Source: Saprospira grandis str. Lewin (lineage in GTDB: Bacteria; Bacteroidota; Bacteroidia; Chitinophagales; Saprospiraceae). From it: a stretch of DNA of 64,000 nucleotides. The position numbers and the translations under genes are program-made. This document shows, piece by piece, positions 1 to 9,177 of the stretch; the first letter of the stretch is position 1; each line of letters opens with the position of its first letter. The stretch covers positions 3,100,501-3,164,500 of the forward strand of contig NC_016940.1 of the NCBI RefSeq assembly GCF_000250635.1. The letters are read 5' to 3'. Below the pieces are notes generated by a model, which made no database searches, was not told the DNA's origin, and saw nothing but the letters and a program-made list of their open reading frames with translations.

Positions 1-19
1 TATTTCTAGCGCTTGAGGA

Positions 20-194
20 CCAAGGCGCAGGCAGGCCCTAGGCCTGCCTGCTCGGCGCCCTAGGGGCGCCTTTCACGGATGAGCGATGCGCCGCAGTGGC
101 CCTTAGGCCAGACCCAGCCGCCGCAGGCGGCGCAGGGCCGAGCAGAGAGCGAGCTGCAGAGCGTAGCGACCCGCCCGCAGGGCGGGACAGCCCC
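20..194 (-). repeat. GC-rich mosaic palindromic repeat, copy 1 (type III end)
   Basis: This is an intergenic element read leftward from the C-run at 191-194. It carries the family's conserved blocks (GGCCAGACC, GGGCCGAGCAG, GCGAGCTGC) separated by palindromes, for example GGCAGGCC-CTA-GGCCTGCC near 31-49 and GGCGCC-CTAGG-GGCGCC near 54-70. Its end reads AGCGACCC plus a CCCGCAGGGCGGG palindrome plus CAGCCCC. That matches the copies ending near 4320 and 50909 rather than the two main types. An A-run follows, as in most copies. The small open frames across it are by-products of high GC. Confidence 0.75.
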
Positions 195-200
195 AAAAAA

Positions 201-3200
201 TTATTTTAATAGCACTAATTTTTGGAAGCTAGCTTCTTGTTTAATTTCTGTTTCATCCTCTGCAGACAGGCTTTCGGCCCTCAGGCTGAGTTTATAGATA
301 TAGACGCCTCGGGCCAGTTGGTCGCCAAAGTCGTCGCGGCCATCCCAGTGGATGCCATCGATGCGGTAGCCGGTATTTTCGGCGGCGCTAATAGGTTGTT
401 GGATTGTTTTGACCAATTTGCCAGAAACCGTATAGATTTGGACCATCACCTCTAGTTCTTGGCCGGGCAAATTATGTTCAAACATAAACTCGGTATGATC
501 CGTAAAGGGGTTGGGATAATTGAGAATATTATTGAGGGCCATTTGGGCATTATCGGCCACCACAAACTCGGTTTCGCCTTGGCCCATATTATTATATACG
601 TCCCAAGCCTTCACTTGGACCTGATGCAGGCCTTCGGGCAGATTACTTAGGGGATATTCTATGCTCCCCTTGCGGAAATCGTCTTCTTCGGCCTGATAAA
701 ACTCATTGAGATTATAGCTATAAGTTTGTTCATCGATAGTATAGGTAAGGACGCCCGTGAGGTCGTGGCCGATGCCATTGCCTACGGTATTGATGCCGTT
801 ATCATCCTCTAATTGGACCAGCAAAAGCGGGTTGCGGTCAGTGATTCCGCCCTTGGCAAAATTGAGATCATTCATATAGACCTTAACTGTTGGGGGCTCG
901 TTATCTTCGGCGGCATTGGGGTTGGTTCCGCCCACCACAATACCGTTGTAGTGGCCGCTAGCGTCTATGCTCTGGCCATCTTCGGCATAATAAGATATTT
1001 TGCCATAGCCCAGGCTATAATTGATATCTCTAGGGACCATAAAAGAGAAGCTAAAGCGGCCATTTGTCACGCTGGCTCTTCCTTTAAAGATCACCTTCTT
1101 TTGGAGGATAAAGTTGCCGATTTGGCTATCGCTATCATTGGCTCTTGTTTTTGCGGTATCGGCTTTATCGAAGACGGTGGGGTAGAGGGTGCCGTTAAAA
1201 TTGGAGAGTAGTTGTCCGTTTTGGTCTTGCACTTCTCCTTCAATTTGGACCAACTGCAGGGCGCTGATACTATCGGCGCCGCTGGGGGCTTGTCCGTTGA
1301 TGCTGGTGGTGGCTACTTGCATTTGGGGGTAGGCTAGCGTCATGGAGGGGTCGCCGAGGAGCACATATTTTCTAGAGTTAGATGCGCTAAGGATTCCGCT
1401 ATTATTTTTGGCCCTTTGGAGGACTTCGCCTAGGGTGGGCATGCGGTTGCCGACGGGTAAAAAGAGCTGGTCAAAAGTATTGGCGGTAAGGTGTTGGTTA
1501 GCATCGGCGAGTACTACGCGAGTTGTGGTAAGCAGGGCAATAGCGCCGGCATCGGGCTTGAGGATGAGCTGTTCGCCTGCGCAAAGATTTTTGGGATCAT
1601 CGAAGGGGGCGAAAGAGCAGGTGGCAGTAACAAAGAGGGGTAATTTATTGTGATTATTCATTTGTTGAATTTCGCTGAGGGTAAAGATTCGCTCTTGAGC
1701 GAGTCCGTCCCAGCCTCCATGGCCCAGATAATTGACCACTAATGTTCCTTTGAATAAATCTTGCAGGATAGCGGCATTAACATCGGGGTATCGGCTACCG
1801 CCAGAGGTACTTTGTTGCTGATAGGCATCCAAATAAATCTTATTGATATTATAGTTGGGGTGATTAGCGGCTACAGTTTGGGCAATATTATCGGCATCAT
1901 TGATATGGATATTATTATCCTGATCATCGGCCCAAAAGGTCAGGCGGTTGCGCCAATCTTGCTGTGTTGATGGATTTGTATCATAATCTATAATTTTATC
2001 GACCATTGTTCTGGCTTCGCTTAGGCTAGCGGCGGGTAGTCTTCCCACGCCAATATCTAGGGCTTGGTTGGCATTGGGATCGCCTTCGCCTAGGTCCAAA
2101 AGGGCAAAAAAGTCGTCAGAGGTGTAGGTGCGCAGGGGTTCTAGGGTGTTGGGGGTTTGGTAGCTAGGCACAAAATTGAGATGTTCTGTTCGTTTTTTGC
2201 TTAGGCCTTTGGGGTCGAAACTCCCATCGCCAAAGAGGAGCAGATAGCGCAGGCTATCGTTTCCGCTAGAGCGTTCGTAGAGCATACGGCAGAAATTGCG
2301 TAGGGCAGTGGCATCTTGCTGGCCAGAAGAAAACTCATTATAAATTTGGTTGATATCTACGGTTAGGCTCGTGATGCCGCTATGATCTTGGCGGTGTTGG
2401 GCCAGACGTTGGGCTTCGCTAGCAAAATCGGGATGATAAATAATGAGTAATTGGGGGGCTTGGGTAATATTATGTAAATTTTGATTGTCTAGAGGGCCAA
2501 GAAGGCTAGGTGCGCCAATATTATCTGCCTGAAAGAGGACAAACTCTCGGAGGGTATCGGCTGGGGCGACAAAGCTGATATTGCTGCCTGTTTGGCTAAA
2601 GCTTTGGGCCTTAATATTGCCCCATTCTGTGAGGTCCCAAAGTTGGAGATTGGCGCCTGCATTTTCAATTTGATATTGGGCCTGATTGGCGCTAAGGCTG
2701 CGGCTATCTCTAAAAAAGAGGGGCGTATTTTCGTAGCGGAGATTGGCGCGAGCTTGCAGGCTGATATAATCTAGCCAAGCTTCTGCCCCAGAGCTAGGGT
2801 GATTAAACTGATAATTGAGGCTAATACTTCCGTTGCTAGCGGGAACAAAACTAAAACTCTGATTAAGTGTTTGGGCATAAAGTGCGTAGACATAGCTACT
2901 GACTGTGCCTAGGGTTCCGGTTTGTCGGCTTTGGTTGCCTTCCGAGATGATTAGGCTGCCACTACCTGTTCCGCTAATCAGGCGGCCCAAAAAGCTAGAT
3001 TGAACGACAACCTCTTCATTGGGAAGGCGGTTGGGAATATCGAAACTAAAGTCTTGGCTTCGGCTAATTTGGAAGGGGTCGCCAAGCCAGAGGCGGCCAC
3101 TGGGGGGCAGGGCGATCACATCCTCCATGAGTGCGATTTCATCGGTTTCATAATGGGCCAGGGCATCATAGCTGCTGCTGTTGTAATCTGGGTTGCTGCC

Positions 3201-4091
3201 ATTATTTCGGCTACTAATACGGCGGCCATTTGCGCTATTTATCTTAATAAAATAGCAGGCTTGATCGCTATAAATATTTTGTTGGTGTTGGTAGCGGTCT
3301 GTATTGCTTTGGTACTGCCAATTTCTGGGGCCTTTGGCATAAAAAAGCACAAAATCATTTTCATCAAATCGGCCATCTTGTTCGCCTTCCACCCAGATGG
3401 CTAATTCTTGGAGGTCGTCAATCATTTGGGCATGGCCAATAATTTCGGGAACCATTTGGCCACCATTGCCAAAGATTTGAATTTGCTGAGGGTTAATGCT
3501 GTTGGGGTCCCAGCCCATGGCGCTTAGGTCTTGGCGGCTAATTTTATAGAGGCCCGATTCGCTTACGGCCAGTTTATAAATTTGGCCACTAGCTAGGGCC
3601 GATTGTTGGACCGGGTGCAGAATAGATTTGCGGGCCAGGGGCGAGGGGCTAGGCGAGAGGCTAATTTTTAGCTCGGCTTGCACTAACTTCTCATACTGTC
3701 CGCTATTACTATTATAGCGAATAGGTAAAACTTTAACTTGGGCCAGGGGCTGCCCTCTTTCAAACAACTGTTCTGTTTGGATAGCTGCGGGCAGTTGGGG
3801 CCGCCAGTTGGCGGGCACGGCTAGAGGTTCATAAATGGCCCCTTGCAATTCGGCTTGAATTTGGCTTGTTTGTCGCAGGCGAAGGCTATAGGTCCAATAA
3901 GGCAGCATTTCGTTCTCATCATAGACGGCCCCTTCAAAATGGGGGTACTGTTGTTGTGGCAACTGAGCATCTGCAGATTTGAAGCTAGGGCTCCAATCTA
4001 GTTGTATTTGAACAGGGGTTAAGTTTTGCCCAAATAATGAACTCGCTAAGAGTAAAAAGAGGGGCAGAATAGAAAGAGAGGAGTTAGGCAT
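201..4091 (-). CDS. porU: Type IX secretion system sortase PorU (C25 gingipain-like peptidase)
   Basis: PorU is the cell-surface sortase of the type IX secretion system. It removes the C-terminal signal of cargo proteins and attaches them to the outer membrane. The start is placed at ATG 4091 because the open frame upstream runs through repeat DNA, and residues from 4091 form a signal peptide (PNSSLSILPLFLLLASSLFG). The product is 1296 residues. The catalytic region has GHGGWDGLAQER with His about 791 and TATCSFAPFDDP with Cys about 825, the His/Cys dyad of family C25. The C-terminus (NYPNPF, WDGRDDFGDQLARGVYIYKL) resembles a FlgD/type IX sorting domain, as is usual for PorU. It is divergent from a porP/sprF-like gene and close to gldJ. 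In Flavobacterium johnsoniae porU and gldJ are also neighbours, which supports the call. Confidence 0.93.
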   Translation of the reverse strand: MPNSSLSILPLFLLLASSLFGQNLTPVQIQLDWSPSFKSADAQLPQQQYPHFEGAVYDENEMLPYWTYSLRLRQTSQIQAELQGAIYEPLAVPANWRPQLPAAIQTEQLFERGQPLAQVKVLPIRYNSNSGQYEKLVQAELKISLSPSPSPLARKSILHPVQQSALASGQIYKLAVSESGLYKISRQDLSAMGWDPNSINPQQIQIFGNGGQMVPEIIGHAQMIDDLQELAIWVEGEQDGRFDENDFVLFYAKGPRNWQYQSNTDRYQHQQNIYSDQACYFIKINSANGRRISSRNNGSNPDYNSSSYDALAHYETDEIALMEDVIALPPSGRLWLGDPFQISRSQDFSFDIPNRLPNEEVVVQSSFLGRLISGTGSGSLIISEGNQSRQTGTLGTVSSYVYALYAQTLNQSFSFVPASNGSISLNYQFNHPSSGAEAWLDYISLQARANLRYENTPLFFRDSRSLSANQAQYQIENAGANLQLWDLTEWGNIKAQSFSQTGSNISFVAPADTLREFVLFQADNIGAPSLLGPLDNQNLHNITQAPQLLIIYHPDFASEAQRLAQHRQDHSGITSLTVDINQIYNEFSSGQQDATALRNFCRMLYERSSGNDSLRYLLLFGDGSFDPKGLSKKRTEHLNFVPSYQTPNTLEPLRTYTSDDFFALLDLGEGDPNANQALDIGVGRLPAASLSEARTMVDKIIDYDTNPSTQQDWRNRLTFWADDQDNNIHINDADNIAQTVAANHPNYNINKIYLDAYQQQSTSGGSRYPDVNAAILQDLFKGTLVVNYLGHGGWDGLAQERIFTLSEIQQMNNHNKLPLFVTATCSFAPFDDPKNLCAGEQLILKPDAGAIALLTTTRVVLADANQHLTANTFDQLFLPVGNRMPTLGEVLQRAKNNSGILSASNSRKYVLLGDPSMTLAYPQMQVATTSINGQAPSGADSISALQLVQIEGEVQDQNGQLLSNFNGTLYPTVFDKADTAKTRANDSDSQIGNFILQKKVIFKGRASVTNGRFSFSFMVPRDINYSLGYGKISYYAEDGQSIDASGHYNGIVVGGTNPNAAEDNEPPTVKVYMNDLNFAKGGITDRNPLLLVQLEDDNGINTVGNGIGHDLTGVLTYTIDEQTYSYNLNEFYQAEEDDFRKGSIEYPLSNLPEGLHQVQVKAWDVYNNMGQGETEFVVADNAQMALNNILNYPNPFTDHTEFMFEHNLPGQELEVMVQIYTVSGKLVKTIQQPISAAENTGYRIDGIHWDGRDDFGDQLARGVYIYKLSLRAESLSAEDETEIKQEASFQKLVLLK

Positions 4092-4186
4092 ACTGGAAAA
4101 GTCTAGATGAATGTTAGGTGAGAATGTACGCTTTTGTATTTTGGGCCGTTTCTTAAAGCAGAGAAGCTGCTTTGGCTTAGCGCTGT

Positions 4187-4320
4187 GAAGGGGTGGCCGA
4201 AGGCCAGACCGAGGCGGCAAAGCCGCCGATGGGCCGAGCAGACCTGCGAGCCCCGAAACATAGCGACCCGAGGTGCCAAGAAGGCCCAAGGGCCTTCTTG
4301 GCGACCGAAGGGAAAGCCCC
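4187..4320 (-). repeat. GC-rich mosaic palindromic repeat, copy 2 (type III end)
   Basis: The element lies between divergent porU and the porP-like gene and is read leftward. It has the blocks GGCCAGACC and GGGCCGAGCAGACCTGCGAG. Palindromes GGCGGCAAAGCCGCC (about 4211-4225) and AAGAAGGCCCAAGGGCCTTCTT (about 4278-4299) occupy the variable slots. It ends AAAGCCCC followed by an A-run. It sits within the region where the divergent promoters should be. Confidence 0.7.
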
Positions 4321-4407
4321 AAAAAATCGAAAGATAGAAAAATAGCGTTTAGTTTGTAGGCTAAACGACTCAATCAAAATAACGTCTTGACTTAAAAAAG
4401 TGTTGGC

Positions 4408-5412
4408 ATGCTCAAGTTTTATCCTCTCCTTACTCTTTGTTTATTTCTCCTTAGTTGGGCTCCTTTGCGGGCGCAAGATCCTGTATTTAGCCAGTTTTAT
4501 GCGGCCCCATTGCAGCTCAATCCCGCTTTGACGGGTTTGGAAGATGCCCCCGTATTTCATTTGAATTATAGAAACCAATGGCCGAGCATTTCGCAGGCTT
4601 ATGTGAGTTATGCGGCTTCTTACAGCCAGTTTTTTAGCAAGCAGAATAGTGGTTTTGGGGCCTCGGTTTTGGCCGATGTGGCGGGCAATGGCATTTATGC
4701 TAGCACGCAAATTGGTCTGCACTATACCTATTCGCTCTATTTGTCAGAGAATAGCCGGCTGCGGATGGGCCTAGAGGGGCAGTTTATCAATAAGCGCCTA
4801 AATTGGGATGAACTGGTTTTTTTGGACCAGCTAGACCCCGCCACGGGCTCGGTAGATGGCTCGGGCAATACCAATGCGACCCAAGAAGCCCGAGGCGCCA
4901 ATAATTTGAGCTATATGGATTTTGGAGCGGGTGTTTTGTACCAAATGCCTTACTTTTATGGAGGATTCTCGATTAAGCATATCAATGCCCCTAGCGAAAG
5001 CTATTTATCGCTAAATGAAGTGGCGGCTACCCTGCCCATTCGTTATACCTTGCACTTTGGGGGGCAAATTCCACTTTCCACAGGAAAAAAAATCAGAAAA
5101 GCCGCCTATATCTCGCCCAGTATTTTATATAGCCAACAGCGTGATTTTAAGCAGCTAAACTTTGGCGCCCAAAGTCAATATGATATTTTTTTAGGGGGAA
5201 TTTGGTTTAGACATACTTTTTCTAATGCCGATGCCGTTATTTTTATGCTTGGCGTTCAGCAAGGGCCAATTAAAATAGCTTATAGCTATGATTGGACGCT
5301 CTCCGGTCTTGCCAATGCCTCTGGAGGCGCCCATGAAGTCTCGCTGATTCTTAACCTAGCATCCGATAAAAAACGCATAGACTATAACGATTGTCTAAAA
5401 ATGTTTAGGTAG
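4408..5412 (+). CDS. PorP/SprF-family type IX secretion outer-membrane protein
   Basis: The protein has 334 residues with a signal peptide (cleavage near APLRAQ). The N-terminal motif DPVFSQFYAAPLQLNPALTG is typical of the PorP/SprF family. These outer-membrane beta-barrels form part of the type IX machinery or act as partner anchors for large surface adhesins such as SprB. Alternating hydrophobic strands and aromatic residues run throughout and fit a barrel. It begins 317 bp from the divergent porU start and is followed after 60 bp by gldJ. Family members occur in many paralogues, often beside one large adhesin. No adhesin is present here, so the exact paralogue (PorP or an SprF) cannot be decided from the sequence. 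Confidence 0.85.
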   Translation: MLKFYPLLTLCLFLLSWAPLRAQDPVFSQFYAAPLQLNPALTGLEDAPVFHLNYRNQWPSISQAYVSYAASYSQFFSKQNSGFGASVLADVAGNGIYASTQIGLHYTYSLYLSENSRLRMGLEGQFINKRLNWDELVFLDQLDPATGSVDGSGNTNATQEARGANNLSYMDFGAGVLYQMPYFYGGFSIKHINAPSESYLSLNEVAATLPIRYTLHFGGQIPLSTGKKIRKAAYISPSILYSQQRDFKQLNFGAQSQYDIFLGGIWFRHTFSNADAVIFMLGVQQGPIKIAYSYDWTLSGLANASGGAHEVSLILNLASDKKRIDYNDCLKMFR

Positions 5413-5472
5413 TCTGCTTTTTTTTATAAATTTGTTTTCGCCTTTTGTTCAGAAAAAAAAACCTTGCTTAGC

Positions 5473-7008
5473 ATGAAAAAACTATTGCTGCTTAGTTTGG
5501 CTGGCCTCTTACTAGCTACAACTGCTTGCAAACGCGAACAGCGCTCTCAGTCTACCGGCTGGGGATATAACTCGCAAGAATGGGGTGGTTTTGAAAAACT
5601 CCCTAACTATAAAGGCCAGATTACTGGACCTAATCTCGTTCTTATTGAAGGGGGTACCTTCAATATGGGACAAACCGAAGAAGATGTCATGAAAGACTAC
5701 CGAGCTGCCCCTCGCCGTCAATCATTGGCCAGCTTCTATATGGATGAAACCGAGGTGACCAATATCGATTGGTTGGAATACCTCTACTACCTCCGTCGGG
5801 TGTACCCCTCTATGCCGCAAGTGCATTTGCAGGCCCTACCCGATACCCTAGCATGGCTAGACGAACTTTCTTATAATACGCCTTATGTAGAAAACTACTT
5901 GCGCCACCCCGCCTATGAGGATTATCCCGTAGTTGGTGTTACTTGGTTGCAAGCTAACGAATTCTGTAAATGGCGCTCGGACCGTGTGAATGAGATGTTG
6001 CTCATCGAACAAGGTAAAATTGATCCTACTTCTATTGAAGGACAACAAGGAGAAAATACCTTTAGCACGGGCTCTTACCTCTCTGGTATCTATCAAGCAC
6101 AACCTGGCCCCAAACCTGCCGTAAACCCCGCCACTGGCGAGGAACGTGCCGTCCGCTTTGAAGATGGTATCATGCTTCCCGAATATCAGTTGCCCACCGA
6201 GGCACAATGGGAGTTTGCCGCACTCGCTCTTTTGGGTAACCAAAGTGCCGCCCGCGACGAAAATATCACTGACCGCCGTATCTACCCCTGGGATGGAACT
6301 ACCGTTCGCTATCCCCAACATGGCCGCTATCAAGGAGCCATCGTAGCTAACTTTAAGCGTGGCCGTGGTGACTATATGGGTATGTCTGGCGCACTAAACG
6401 ATAACGCAAGTATTACGGCTCCTGTTCGCTCTTATGTGCCTAACGATTTTGGTCTCTATAATATGGCCGGAAACGTAAACGAATGGGTGCGCGACGTTTA
6501 CCGCCCCACTACTTCACTTACCCTAGAGGATAATAACGAGTTGAATAGTTTCCGTGGTAATGTCTTTACGCAGGTAGAACGCAATAGCAACGGTACTCCC
6601 GTTGGTGTAGATAGCATCGGCCGCCTAAAGTATAAGCCACTAGACGAAAACGAGATCAAAGACCGCCGCAACTTTACTAAGTCTAATGTAATTAACTACG
6701 GTGATGGCGATATCGAGTCTCGCCTCAATTATGGCGACTCTAAACTCAATAACGAAACTAAACATATGTACCAGTTTGGCAAGCACTCTCTTATCTCTGA
6801 TAAGGCCCGTGTTTACAAAGGAGGCTCTTGGGCAGATCGCGCCTACTGGCTCTCTCCCGGCCAACGCCGCTTCCTAGATGAAGATAAGGCTTCTGCTACT
6901 ATCGGTTTCCGTTGCTCTATGCTCCGCGTGGGTTCTCCCTCTGGTAACCGCTTCAAAGGTGGAAATCAGATCAAAACGCGCAAAAAACGCACAAAACGTA
7001 AGTTCTAA
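5473..7008 (+). CDS. gldJ: Gliding motility lipoprotein GldJ
   Basis: GldJ is an outer-membrane lipoprotein with a formylglycine-generating-enzyme/sulfatase-modifying fold. It is needed for gliding and for stability of the GldK/type IX complex. The start is ATG 5473, since the frame upstream begins only with TTG. The 511-residue product has a lipoprotein signal with lipobox ATTAC (Cys19). The fold is recognised by GGTFNMGQTEEDVM, the stretch SFYMDETEVTN, NYLRHPAYEDYPVVGVTW, LPTEAQWEFAA, NMAGNVNEWVRDVY and the final KGGSWADR and GFRC. Residues 40-160 resemble Flavobacterium GldJ more than GldK, and location near porU agrees. The C-terminus is very basic (KTRKKRTKRKF). A hairpin terminator follows at 7027. 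Confidence 0.88.
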   Translation: MKKLLLLSLAGLLLATTACKREQRSQSTGWGYNSQEWGGFEKLPNYKGQITGPNLVLIEGGTFNMGQTEEDVMKDYRAAPRRQSLASFYMDETEVTNIDWLEYLYYLRRVYPSMPQVHLQALPDTLAWLDELSYNTPYVENYLRHPAYEDYPVVGVTWLQANEFCKWRSDRVNEMLLIEQGKIDPTSIEGQQGENTFSTGSYLSGIYQAQPGPKPAVNPATGEERAVRFEDGIMLPEYQLPTEAQWEFAALALLGNQSAARDENITDRRIYPWDGTTVRYPQHGRYQGAIVANFKRGRGDYMGMSGALNDNASITAPVRSYVPNDFGLYNMAGNVNEWVRDVYRPTTSLTLEDNNELNSFRGNVFTQVERNSNGTPVGVDSIGRLKYKPLDENEIKDRRNFTKSNVINYGDGDIESRLNYGDSKLNNETKHMYQFGKHSLISDKARVYKGGSWADRAYWLSPGQRRFLDEDKASATIGFRCSMLRVGSPSGNRFKGGNQIKTRKKRTKRKF

Positions 7009-7026
7009 GCTTTGCTGACTTACCCT

Positions 7027-7060
7027 AAGGTCCAATTCTTTTTAGAGTTGGACCTTTTTT
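7027..7060 (+). terminator. Rho-independent terminator after gldJ
   Basis: Arms AAGGTCCAA (7027-7035) and TTGGACCTT (7048-7056) form a 9-bp stem followed by a T-run. It lies 18 bp after the gldJ stop and just before a mosaic repeat copy. Confidence 0.85.
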
Positions 7061-7067
7061 AGGTTTT

Positions 7068-7178
7068 GGGGCCTCCTGCCTGCGGCAGGCGCTACGTTGC
7101 GCAGCTCGCTCTTCGCTCGGCCCTGCAGCGCTTCGCGCTTTGGTCTGGCCTACGGCCACTGCTGCACATCGCTAGGCC
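7068..7178 (+). repeat. GC-rich mosaic palindromic repeat, copy 3 (type I)
   Basis: A complete type I copy: GGGGCCTCC, palindrome TGCCTGCGGCA, CGCTACGTTGCGCAGCTCGC, TCTTCGCTCGGCCCTGC, palindrome AGCGCTTCGCGCTTT, GGTCTGGCC-TAC-GGCCACTGC, then ACATCGCTAGGCC. It starts directly after the gldJ terminator. The remaining 144 bp up to the next gene show nothing recognisable beyond an A/T-rich leader. Confidence 0.85.
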
Positions 7179-7322
7179 ATGCACCCTCCCTCTTCGCCCA
7201 AAAAAGATCGGCCCAAAGCATAACGGAAGAAGAAAAGCAGCTCTATAGAACTGAGTTCTAAGGCAAATCTTGTATTTTTGAGCCGCCAAAATAATTTATT
7301 AGCCCCCTAAATTTTTTTTCCT

Positions 7323-8207
7323 ATGATTGACTATCAAGCGCTGCTGACCAACCTCTTTAATATGGTGATGGAGTATGCGCCCCGGCTGATGCTAGCCCTT
7401 GCCTTACTCTATTTTGGCCTCAAAATTATTGGCCAAGGAATGAAGCTGATTAACAATCTGCTGAAAAAGAATGATTTTGATAAAGACCTCCGCCCCTTTA
7501 TTATTAGCCTAGTTTCGGTGGCCCTCAAAATTCTGTTGGCCATTTCGGTGGTGGATATTGTAGGGGTAGAAACTACCTCTTTTGTGGCGGTTTTGGCCTC
7601 TATTGGTTTTGCCGTAGGTTTGGCCCTGCAAGGCAGCTTAAGCAATATTTCTAGTGGCATCCTCATCCTGATTTTTAAACCCTTCCGCACCGGCGATATG
7701 GTCCGTGCTGGCGATTATATGGGCCGAGTAAAGGAAATTCAGATCTTTAATACTATCCTAGAAACCTTGGACCATCGCCGCATCGTCATCCCCAATAAAT
7801 TACTCACCGATGAGGCCCTAGAAAATATTTCGGCCGCCGGAATTATCCGGGTTTCTGCCCCAGTGGGCATTAGCTATTCGGCAGATATTGACCAAGCCCG
7901 CCGAGTGGCCCGTGAAGTAATTGCCGGCTGCCCCTTTGCCGTTTCCGATAAAGCTTATCAACATCAAGTGAATGTTTTGGCCCTAGGCGCCTCTTCTGTA
8001 GATCTAGAGGTTTGGGTTTGGGCCAAAGCCGATGATTATTGGGAGACCCTATTTTATATGGAGGAATACCTCAAAAAAGCCTTTGATAAGGCCGGAATCG
8101 AAATTCCATTTGCTCAAATGGATGTAAACTTTAAGCCGACTTCAGAATATCGTCTAGCGGTAGATGCCGTGCTGCAGCAAAAAGGAGGAGAGCAAGAACA
8201 TGAATAG
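7323..8207 (+). CDS. MscS-family mechanosensitive ion channel
   Basis: A small-conductance mechanosensitive channel of the inner membrane that opens under membrane tension to release solutes. It has 294 residues, like E. coli MscS (286). Three membrane helices occupy about residues 20-115. The pore-lining helix has the expected Gly/Ala packing (SIGFAVGLALQGSLSNISSGILIL), and the beta domain follows with FRTGDMVRAGDYMGRVKEI and the HRRIVIPNKLL motif. The gene overlaps the next by 8 bp (ATG 8200 inside its 3' end), with an AAAGGAGGA ribosome site at about 8181-8189, so the two are translationally linked. Context with DUF4956 and VTC genes suggests an osmotic or polyphosphate link, which is inference only. 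Confidence 0.92.
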   Translation: MIDYQALLTNLFNMVMEYAPRLMLALALLYFGLKIIGQGMKLINNLLKKNDFDKDLRPFIISLVSVALKILLAISVVDIVGVETTSFVAVLASIGFAVGLALQGSLSNISSGILILIFKPFRTGDMVRAGDYMGRVKEIQIFNTILETLDHRRIVIPNKLLTDEALENISAAGIIRVSAPVGISYSADIDQARRVAREVIAGCPFAVSDKAYQHQVNVLALGASSVDLEVWVWAKADDYWETLFYMEEYLKKAFDKAGIEIPFAQMDVNFKPTSEYRLAVDAVLQQKGGEQEHE

Positions 8208-8898
8208 TTTATACGAGAGGCTGCAGCTATATGGCCAAGATTTGCTCCATAGTATTCATCCCATTGATTTAGTGATCAATTTATTGTTGGTGACCTTGCT
8301 GAGCTGGCTGCTAGCGGCCATTTATGTCCGCTATGGCCGAGCTTTGTCTAATCGCAAGCGCTTTGCCGCCAATTTTATGCCCTTGGCCCTAACCACCATG
8401 CTCGTCATGCTGATTGTCAAATCTTCTTTGACGCTTTCCTTGGGCTTGGTGGGTGCGCTCTCTATTGTACGATTTCGAGCAGCAATTAAGGAGCCCGAAG
8501 AGCTCAGCTATTTGTTTATCGTGATTGGCTTGGGCCTAGCGGCTGGGGCCAATCAGCCCTTTTTGGCCCTCATTTTATTTAGCTTTCTGAGCCTGGCCAT
8601 TTTGGCCAATTACTGGATGCGGCCCGCCGCTTACTACCAAAAAGAAGGGGCCATTTATTTGGAGCTCCGCACCGATTTGGAAGAGCCCCTTTTGATTGAA
8701 GAAAGTTTGAAGAAAATACTGGGACCAAAATTGCAGCTTCGCCGAATGGATGCCCTAGGCGAGGGGATGGGCCTAGAGCTCTCTTTTTCTTTGCCCGCCT
8801 GCGAAACCGCCCAACTGCAAGCGGCCCAAAAAGCCCTGCAAGCACTTTCGGCCAATACGAGCTTTTTGGTGGTGTCCCAAACCGACCTGCCCCTTTAA
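8200..8898 (+). CDS. DUF4956 family membrane protein
   Basis: Start ATG 8200 is chosen because it overlaps the stop of the mscS gene and has a strong ribosome site about 12 bp upstream; a longer frame exists from 8164. The product of 232 residues has an N-terminal hydrophilic segment, then four membrane helices (about residues 22-160). It contains the family-like segment SLGLVGALSIVRFRAAIKEPEELSY, which in DUF4956 proteins carries conserved Arg and Glu residues. A soluble C-terminal domain of about 75 residues follows. DUF4956 proteins are commonly encoded beside VTC-domain polyphosphate polymerases, as here (VTC gene at 9178). The biochemical role is unknown. Confidence 0.85.
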   Translation: MNSLYERLQLYGQDLLHSIHPIDLVINLLLVTLLSWLLAAIYVRYGRALSNRKRFAANFMPLALTTMLVMLIVKSSLTLSLGLVGALSIVRFRAAIKEPEELSYLFIVIGLGLAAGANQPFLALILFSFLSLAILANYWMRPAAYYQKEGAIYLELRTDLEEPLLIEESLKKILGPKLQLRRMDALGEGMGLELSFSLPACETAQLQAAQKALQALSANTSFLVVSQTDLPL

Positions 8899-8902
8899 TG
8901 GA

Positions 8903-9157
8903 CCTAGGGGAGCAAAGCGACCGGCCACAACAAGGCTGCAAGCCGCAGTTCGACGACCAAAGGGAGTAACCGATGTGTAGCAGTGGCCGTAGGCCAGACC
9001 GAAGCGCGCAGCGCTGAAGGGCCGAGCGAAGCGACCGGCCTAGCGATGTGTAGCAGTGGCCGTAGGCCAGACCCAGGCGGCGCAGCCGCCGCAGGGCCGA
9101 GCGAGCAGCGAGCTGCGAAACGTAGCGCCGACGAGCGTAGCGAGGCGGAGGCCCCCA
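8903..9157 (-). repeat. GC-rich mosaic palindromic repeat, copy 4 (type I, with a truncated extra copy)
   Basis: Read leftward from GGAGGCCCC at 9149-9157. The full copy spans about 9040-9157: GGCCTAGCGATG end, GGCCAGACCC, palindrome GGCGGCGCAGCCGCC, GGGCCGAGCGAGCAGCGAG and AACGTAGCGCC. Next to it (8903-9040) lies a partial copy with the accessory block GCAGTTCGACGACCAAAGGG and another GATGTGTAGCAGTGGCC segment. The unit seems to have been nested or duplicated. It separates the DUF4956 gene from the VTC gene. Confidence 0.8.
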
Positions 9158-9177
9158 AAAAATATAAAAGTACCTGA

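Noticed and set aside
4092-4373. N-terminal extension of PorU
   Set aside because: The upstream residues are encoded by mosaic repeat DNA and a good signal peptide starts at 4091.
8903-9157. A tRNA-like gene because of the GTTCGA core in the accessory block
   Set aside because: No acceptor stem, anticodon arm or CCA-compatible end could be folded around it. The block recurs in several repeats.
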